Shown here: one piece after another, positions 5,517 through 9,706 of the stretch | How the letters are laid out: every line of letters starts with the position of its first letter | Numbering within the stretch: the stretch's first letter is position 1 | DNA from: an uncultured Pseudomonadota bacterium | GTDB taxonomy: Bacteria; Pseudomonadota; Alphaproteobacteria; RF32; CAG-239 | DNA: 9,706 nt | NCBI GenBank assembly: GCA_902796625.1 | Contig: CADBPX010000017.1 | Location: 1 to 9,706 of the forward strand | Reading direction: 5' to 3' | Translations under genes and position numbers: made by a program | Notes under the pieces: generated by a model | What the model saw: only the letters and a program-made list of their open reading frames with translations | The model's database searches: none | What the model was told of the DNA's origin: nothing

Positions 5517-6998
5517 ATGAAAGAAATGGCAAACGAAACAAATATTCATAGAGAATCCCGACTGGTAAAATTAAAAACTCTGCAAGAAAAGGGGTACAAT
5601 CCTTATCCGTACAAATTTAAACCGAATACCTATGCCGCCGATCTGCACGAAAAATATAAAGATTTGGCTGCCGGAGTTGATACTGAAGACAGAGTAACCA
5701 TCGCCGGCCGGGCTATGGCTGTACGTAACAGCGGAATGTTCGTCGATATCAAAGATAAAAGCGGAAAGATTCAAGCGTTTTGCTATAAGAAAATTTTAAG
5801 CGAAACCGATATGGAAATTTTAAAATGTGTTGATGTCGGCGATGTTGTCGGTGTTACCGGATTTGTACGCCGCACCCCGCGCGGTGAATTAACCGTTGCC
5901 GCGGAAAAATTTGATATTATTGCCAAATCGCTGCAACCACTGCCGGAAAAATTCCACGGTTTAACCGATGTTGATGCCCGTTACCGTCAACGTTACGTTG
6001 ATTTTATTATGAATGAGGATAGTAAAGATATTTTTCGTAAACGTTGTCAGATTACCTCAGCAGTGCGACGCTATTTTGAAAATCATGAATTTTTAGAGGT
6101 TGAAACTCCGATGTTACACCCGATTATGGGCGGAGCAAACGCCAAACCGTTCATAACTCACCACAATGCTCTGGATATGGATTTATTTTTAAGAATTGCG
6201 CCGGAGCTTTACTTAAAGAAATTGGTTGTCGGCGGTTTTGACCGTGTTTTTGAAATCGGCCGCAATTTCCGCAATGAAGGAATTGATAAAAATCACAATC
6301 CTGAATTTACGGGATTAGAGGCATATCAAGCTTACGCTGATTATAATGATATGGCCGACTTAGTTGAAGATTTGTTACGCTTTATTGCCCAAGAGGTTTT
6401 GGGTAGCACAAAATTGCTGCTCGGCGAAAAAGAAATTGACCTGTCAAAACCGTTTAAGCGCATTTCCATTGTTGACTTAATTAAAGAAAAAACCGGCATT
6501 AACTTACTTGACGCTCAAACATTGGCCGAAGCTCAAGCAATGGCTCAATCCATTGGTATAGATGCATCTGGCTGTACTTGCTGGGGCAAGGTTGTACAAG
6601 AAGTGTTTGATGAACGTGTTGAAGCATCGTTAATCGAGCCGACTTTAGTAATGGATATGCCGCGCGATGTTTCTCCTTTAGCTAAAACCCACCGCTCCAA
6701 TCCGCGGTTAGTAGAGCACTTTGATGCCTATTTAGGCGGCATGGAAATCGGTTGCGCATATTCGGAATTATCCAACCCGTTAGAACAACGTGAACGCTTT
6801 GAAGCAGAAGTAGCCGCCCGTGAAAACGGCGATGACGAAGCTCAGATGCTTGATGAAGACTTCATTAATGCGTTAGAAAACGGTTTTCCGCCTTCCGGAG
6901 GTATGGGCATGGGAATTGACCGTGTTGCCATATTATTCACCGGTGCGGAAACAATTCGCGATGTTATAGCTTTTCCGACGTTAAGAAAGAAAGATTAG
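5517..6998 (+). CDS. lysS: Lysyl-tRNA synthetase, class II
   Basis: Charges tRNA-Lys with lysine in the cytoplasm. The 493-residue protein has the full class II architecture: an N-terminal OB-fold anticodon-binding domain at about 58-138 (VTIAGRAMAVRNSGMFVDI), class II motif 1 around 177-205 (FLEVETPMLHPIMGG), motif 2 around 245-270 (FEIGRNFRNEGIDKNHNPEF, with the ATP-binding Arg), and motif 3 GGMGMGIDRVAILFTGAETI starting at 461. The conserved lysine-site segment MEIGCAYSELSNPLEQRERF is intact. Length and motifs match bacterial LysS, with no sign of a PoxA/GenX paralogue, which would lack the OB domain. The start could be ATG 5517 or ATG 5526 (MANETN); neither has a strong ribosome binding site. 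A good promoter lies upstream and the deacetylase follows 4 bp after the stop. A class II enzyme is noteworthy if the organism is an alphaproteobacterium, where class I LysK is common. Confidence 0.97.
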   Translation: MKEMANETNIHRESRLVKLKTLQEKGYNPYPYKFKPNTYAADLHEKYKDLAAGVDTEDRVTIAGRAMAVRNSGMFVDIKDKSGKIQAFCYKKILSETDMEILKCVDVGDVVGVTGFVRRTPRGELTVAAEKFDIIAKSLQPLPEKFHGLTDVDARYRQRYVDFIMNEDSKDIFRKRCQITSAVRRYFENHEFLEVETPMLHPIMGGANAKPFITHHNALDMDLFLRIAPELYLKKLVVGGFDRVFEIGRNFRNEGIDKNHNPEFTGLEAYQAYADYNDMADLVEDLLRFIAQEVLGSTKLLLGEKEIDLSKPFKRISIVDLIKEKTGINLLDAQTLAEAQAMAQSIGIDASGCTCWGKVVQEVFDERVEASLIEPTLVMDMPRDVSPLAKTHRSNPRLVEHFDAYLGGMEIGCAYSELSNPLEQRERFEAEVAARENGDDEAQMLDEDFINALENGFPPSGGMGMGIDRVAILFTGAETIRDVIAFPTLRKKD

Positions 6999-7002
6999 AT
7001 AT

Positions 7003-8031
7003 ATGAAAAAAATTTCCAAAAGCACTTGGTTTTCAATTTTTTTATTGGTTATCGCCTTTTTGGAAGGTACGGTGCTGATTTATGATTTATTTCACCCCAA
7101 CAAAGACAAGTTTTCGCTTGATGCGCAAGAATTTGCCGTACCGGCGCGTGACGTTGCCGTAAAGCCGTTTTTGTTTGAAATTCAGTCAGCTAAACAGACC
7201 GAAGCCATTTTGGATAACATGGAAAATGCCGTATCTAACGGCCTTTTAAAGCAAGTAATTGATAATTCATCAAATAACAAAGAGGCTATTCGTTTACCGT
7301 TAAAGCATCATTTTTCCGCAAATGATACAACAAGTTCTGTTATTGATCCGGATTCGGCTCAACAAACGCACCGCATTGCCATAGTTATTGATGATATGGG
7401 AGTGAGTATTCCTTATACGCAACAGATTATTGACATTAGACAGCCGCTGACGGCCTCATTTTTGGCCTATGGTCCGGCCAACAAAAAACAAGTTGAAGCG
7501 GCTCAAGCGGCTGGTTTTGAGGTAATGCTTCATGTGCCGATGATGCCGCATGTTCCGGCGGCCTTAGCGCCGATAACTCTTTCACCGGAAATGAGCAAAG
7601 CAGAAATACAGGGACACATAAGCAAGATGCTTAAACGATATGCCGGTACCGACATGCGCGGCATAAATAATCACATGGGAAGCTTATTTACCGAAAAGCC
7701 TGAGCCGATGCGTTATGTAATGGAGTTTTTGCGCGATAATCATCTTTTCTTTTTAGATTCGCTGACAACCGGTAAATCCGTAGGGCGTAAAGTGGCGGCT
7801 GAATACAAAGTTCCGTATATTACCCGTGACGTTTTTTTGGATAATGAAAATAAGTACGATTATATCATGGGTCAGTTGCGGCAAACCGAAAAAGTAGCGC
7901 ACAAGAAGGGATACGCCGTTGCTATCGGCCATCCGCACTCGGAAACTATTCGCGCTTTAAATGATTGGGTTAAAACGCTTAAAGACAAAAATCTGCGCTT
8001 AGTGCATCTTTCCGAGCTACTCCACAAATAA
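7003..8031 (+). CDS. Divergent polysaccharide deacetylase family protein (YibQ-like), membrane-anchored
   Basis: A 342-residue protein with one N-terminal membrane segment at about residues 9-28 (WFSIFLLVIAFLEGTVLIYD), a poorly conserved linker of roughly 95 residues, and a periplasmic NodB-like beta-barrel domain from about 124 to the end. The family blocks are IAIVIDDMG (125-133), LHVPM (176-180), GINNHMGS (220-227), FFLDS (249-253), TRDVFLDN (274-281) and AIGHPH (307-312). The Asp and His residues at these positions are the presumed metal and catalytic residues. The family is widespread in Proteobacteria and is thought to act on envelope polysaccharide or peptidoglycan, but its substrate is not established. 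The usual P-M-E-P stretch reads PMMPH here, so the Glu is replaced. It starts 4 bp after the lysS stop, probably in the same transcript, with only a weak purine-rich ribosome binding site inside the lysS end. The stop abuts the convergent glycosyltransferase stop with no gap. Confidence 0.9.
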   Translation: MKKISKSTWFSIFLLVIAFLEGTVLIYDLFHPNKDKFSLDAQEFAVPARDVAVKPFLFEIQSAKQTEAILDNMENAVSNGLLKQVIDNSSNNKEAIRLPLKHHFSANDTTSSVIDPDSAQQTHRIAIVIDDMGVSIPYTQQIIDIRQPLTASFLAYGPANKKQVEAAQAAGFEVMLHVPMMPHVPAALAPITLSPEMSKAEIQGHISKMLKRYAGTDMRGINNHMGSLFTEKPEPMRYVMEFLRDNHLFFLDSLTTGKSVGRKVAAEYKVPYITRDVFLDNENKYDYIMGQLRQTEKVAHKKGYAVAIGHPHSETIRALNDWVKTLKDKNLRLVHLSELLHK

Positions 8032-9330
8032 TTATTTTTTCTCTTCAATTTTACATTGCTGACAACGTTTTTTTAAGAACGGTAAATTAAACAAATAATA
8101 TTTAACAAGGCCAGAACCCTTCATTTTACGTCTTTTCCAGCATGGTATACCCAAAATTTTCCACACTTCTTTACCACCACGTTTTGTATGTGAGTAAAGA
8201 GGGAAAAAACCAAAAAGATTAACAGAGCTACAGGTTTTATAAATCATACTCGTTTTTATTTTTGAAATTGGCTGACATTCCGGCTTTGTTTTGCTTACGA
8301 ACTGAATTACCATCAAATATCCACTTTGTGTTTTAGAATCAAGCGTTATTAAGATGTTTTCAACCTCATTTTGATGATTTTGGTGCCAAATTTTAGCTTT
8401 CTCTGCAAACTTTGGTTTTGTTATCTCATTTAATATGTCAAATCTGCTACGAATTCTTTTAATAACAAAGGAATAATAATAATTTTTAACTTCATTCCAC
8501 ATATTATGAGTTTTGAAAAATTTTTCTGCACCTTCGATATAATTAAATATATCAAGAAATCTGTCGGTGTTACCACATGTATTGGTTGTAGCGCCTTCGC
8601 GATTCTTACGATAAATATAGTAATGATTATTATCAAAGCAAATCCGCGAAGCCAGAGCCATCGCTTTGATATGAAAGATTGTATCTTCAAAATAGCAATT
8701 TATCGGAAATTCAAGTTTGTTATTGGTTAAAAATTCTTTCAAATACAGTTTAGACCATGGTTCAACAACCCTAAATAAGATTTCCGGAAAGTATTTATAA
8801 TCATAAGAATAATCTTGAATTTTTATAATTTTATCAAAGAATTTACGCGGAGATAAATTTTTTGATATTTCATCATATTCAACGGCCAAATATTGGCAGA
8901 TTTCAGCGTGGTGATCTTCAATTTTTTGATATAATTTTTCTAGAGTTTCAGGTAAGATATAATCATCACTGTCAATAAAAAAGATATATTTTCCACGCGA
9001 AAGTTTTATGCCGAGATTGCGAGCAGCGCCTTGTTTTTTGTTATTTTGCGCAATAACTTTTATGCGATTATCTTTTGCCGCATATTCATACAAAATCTTT
9101 AAGGAATCATCAGTTGATCCGTCATCAACACATATAATTTCGATATCCGACAATGTTTGACTTGTAACACTTTGCAAACAATTTTCCAGATAAGGATCGG
9201 CATTATAAACCGGAATGATAACCGATACCTTCGGTTTATATTTTATTTTATTAAATTTTAAAACGCACGCTTTAGTGTTTTTGTCATATTCTGCATTTTC
9301 AACCTCTATAATCTTTGAATCTTTTGCCAT
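8032..9330 (-). CDS. Family 2 glycosyltransferase (GT-A fold)
   Basis: A 432-residue glycosyltransferase that should transfer a sugar from a nucleotide-sugar donor onto a surface glycan such as LPS or capsule; donor and acceptor cannot be read from sequence. After about 33 lead residues the GT-A domain starts with PKVSVIIPVYNADPYLENCL, then EIICVDDGSTDDS (donor-binding Asp, 68-74), QGAARNLGIKLSRGKYIFF, and the metal-binding DSDD at 120-123. CYFEDTIFHIKAMALAS is the usual ED acceptor-side block. No membrane segments are visible, so it is probably cytoplasmic or membrane-associated. The basic C-terminus holds three similar hydrophobic blocks, LFGFFPLYS, ILGIPCWKRR and LFNLPFLKKR. The start is ATG 9330, because GGAGG lies 6 nt upstream; an in-frame GTG at 9360 lacks support. 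By eye the gene is more AT-rich than lysS or lepA, and it stands alone rather than in a glycan cluster, which suggests acquisition. Confidence 0.92.
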   Translation of the reverse strand: MAKDSKIIEVENAEYDKNTKACVLKFNKIKYKPKVSVIIPVYNADPYLENCLQSVTSQTLSDIEIICVDDGSTDDSLKILYEYAAKDNRIKVIAQNNKKQGAARNLGIKLSRGKYIFFIDSDDYILPETLEKLYQKIEDHHAEICQYLAVEYDEISKNLSPRKFFDKIIKIQDYSYDYKYFPEILFRVVEPWSKLYLKEFLTNNKLEFPINCYFEDTIFHIKAMALASRICFDNNHYYIYRKNREGATTNTCGNTDRFLDIFNYIEGAEKFFKTHNMWNEVKNYYYSFVIKRIRSRFDILNEITKPKFAEKAKIWHQNHQNEVENILITLDSKTQSGYLMVIQFVSKTKPECQPISKIKTSMIYKTCSSVNLFGFFPLYSHTKRGGKEVWKILGIPCWKRRKMKGSGLVKYYLFNLPFLKKRCQQCKIEEKK

Positions 9331-9336
9331 ACCTTT

Positions 9337-9341
9337 CCTCC
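9337..9341 (-). promoter_or_regulatory. Strong ribosome binding site deciding the glycosyltransferase start
   Basis: A perfect GGAGG on the minus strand, 6 nt before ATG 9330. It lies inside the longer frame from the GTG at 9360, and so argues for the ATG as the real start. Confidence 0.8.
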
Positions 9342-9386
9342 AATTATTTTTATTAGTCACAAAGAATAAAGGTCATGCAACTAAAA

Positions 9387-9392
9387 ATTATA
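9387..9392 (-). promoter_or_regulatory. Possible -10 element for the glycosyltransferase gene
   Basis: TATAAT on the minus strand lies 57 bp upstream of the ATG. The hexamer 17 bp upstream is AGGGGA, not a -35 consensus. A perfect TTGACA exists further up (9433-9428), but 35 bp away, too far to pair with it. The -10 call is therefore tentative. Confidence 0.3.
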
Positions 9393-9518
9393 TCAAGATG
9401 ATTTTACCTTCCCCTCCCCCGCGCGAATGTCAAGTTTTTTAGGCAACATTGAACAGATTACAAACAGTTTAATAATAAGAAGAACCGACAATATTTTTTA
9501 TTTTTTATAAAAAAGTTC

Positions 9519-9547
9519 TTGACCTTAGAAAAAAATACGGGTATATA
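9519..9547 (+). promoter_or_regulatory. Predicted strong promoter for tRNA-Glu
   Basis: TTGACC (9519-9524) and TATATA (9542-9547) are separated by 17 bp, preceded by an AT tract at 9490-9514 that could act as an UP element and includes the palindrome TTTTTTATAAAAAA at 9501-9514. Transcription would start near 9554, leaving a short 5' leader of about 12 nt before the tRNA. Confidence 0.65.
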
Positions 9548-9565
9548 TGCATTTGTTGAAATATT

Positions 9566-9640
9566 GGTCCCATCGTCTAATGGTTAGGACATCACCCTTT
9601 CACGGTGGCAATATGGGTTCGAGTCCCGTTGGGATCACCA
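9566..9640 (+). tRNA. tRNA-Glu (anticodon UUC), CCA encoded
   Basis: The 75-nt cloverleaf can be folded by hand. The acceptor strand GGTCCCA pairs with TGGGATC (one G-U pair), followed by the discriminator A and an encoded CCA. The D-arm contains TCTAATGGTTAGGA. The anticodon stem TCACC/GGTGG (one U-G) closes the loop CTTTCAC with anticodon TTC at 9599-9601, which reads GAA and GAG. The T-arm is ATGGG-TTCGAGT-CCCGT. Having no long variable arm, a UUC anticodon and the GTCCCAUCGUCUA-like 5' half fits tRNA-Glu. Its own promoter precedes it and an intrinsic terminator follows 7 bp after the CCA, so it looks monocistronic. Confidence 0.97.
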
Positions 9641-9684
9641 ATACAAGAAGCACCCTTTATGGGTGCTTTTTTTTGTATTGGTGA
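9635..9684. repeat. Inverted repeat overlapping the tRNA-Glu 3' end
   Basis: TCACCAATACAA at 9635-9646 is perfectly complementary to TTGTATTGGTGA at 9673-9684. The left arm includes the last 6 nt of the tRNA gene (TCACCA), and the terminator hairpin is nested between the arms. Together they form one long imperfect palindrome of about 50 bp with an internal bulge. Confidence 0.75.
9648..9674 (+). terminator. Intrinsic terminator of tRNA-Glu
   Basis: AAGCACCC and GGGTGCTT form an 8-bp stem with loop TTTAT, followed by a run of T; the T tract spans 9667-9674. The GC-rich base of the loop and the 8-T tail make it a strong factor-independent terminator. A-rich sequence left of the stem might allow some function from the other strand. 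Confidence 0.9.
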
Positions 9685-9706
9685 CCGAAGGCTTGAAGCC
9701 ATATTG

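Noticed and set aside
9215..9442. 75-residue plus-strand open frame over the glycosyltransferase 5' end
   Set aside because: Most of it is antisense to a well-supported gene, and the rest covers the G-rich spacer; no supporting start signal.
9685..9706. Short palindrome GGCTTGAAGCC (9690-9700) as the start of another RNA gene or the end of a minus-strand gene
   Set aside because: Too little sequence remains before the window ends to assign it; no recognisable tRNA or protein motif.
1..9706. CRISPR array, insertion sequence, integrase or phage module
   Set aside because: No regularly spaced repeats, transposase motifs or recombinase signatures were seen on either strand.

Overview
The window looks like chromosome from an uncultured, low-GC Proteobacterium, most likely an alphaproteobacterium of an oxygen-poor habitat. 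The clues are an RquA-type rhodoquinone biosynthesis protein, a YibQ-type divergent polysaccharide deacetylase, and tight gene packing with AT-rich spacers. There are no phage genes, transposases or CRISPR arrays. The lineage is inferred from gene content; no rRNA or other marker gene is present to settle it.

Layout from left to right: the 3' end of lepA (+); a convergent secreted coiled-coil protein of unknown function (-); a secreted HEQAH-containing putative zinc metalloprotease (+); a HAD-family nucleotidase-like phosphatase (-); a 61-residue exported or membrane-anchored small protein (+); cytidylate kinase cmk (-); a two-gene unit of a NarL/FixJ response regulator and an rquA homologue (+); class II lysS followed 4 bp later by a divergent polysaccharide deacetylase (+); a family 2 glycosyltransferase (-); and tRNA-Glu(UUC) with a promoter and an intrinsic terminator (+). 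The genes alternate in strand, and the convergent pairs abut or overlap by 4 to 24 bp with no visible terminator between them.

Functionally, lepA, lysS and tRNA-Glu belong to translation, and cmk and the HAD phosphatase to nucleotide metabolism. Four products act at or beyond the inner membrane: the coiled-coil protein, the HEQAH protein, the deacetylase and probably the 61-residue protein. The most informative pair is the response regulator and rquA. RquA converts ubiquinone to rhodoquinone, a low-potential quinone that lets a cell run fumarate reduction under low oxygen, and here it is apparently co-transcribed with an orphan two-component regulator. I found no wholly new multi-gene system. 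The best leads are the regulator-rquA unit, the uncharacterised HEQAH protein, and the AT-rich glycosyltransferase with its C-terminal micro-repeats next to a tRNA gene.
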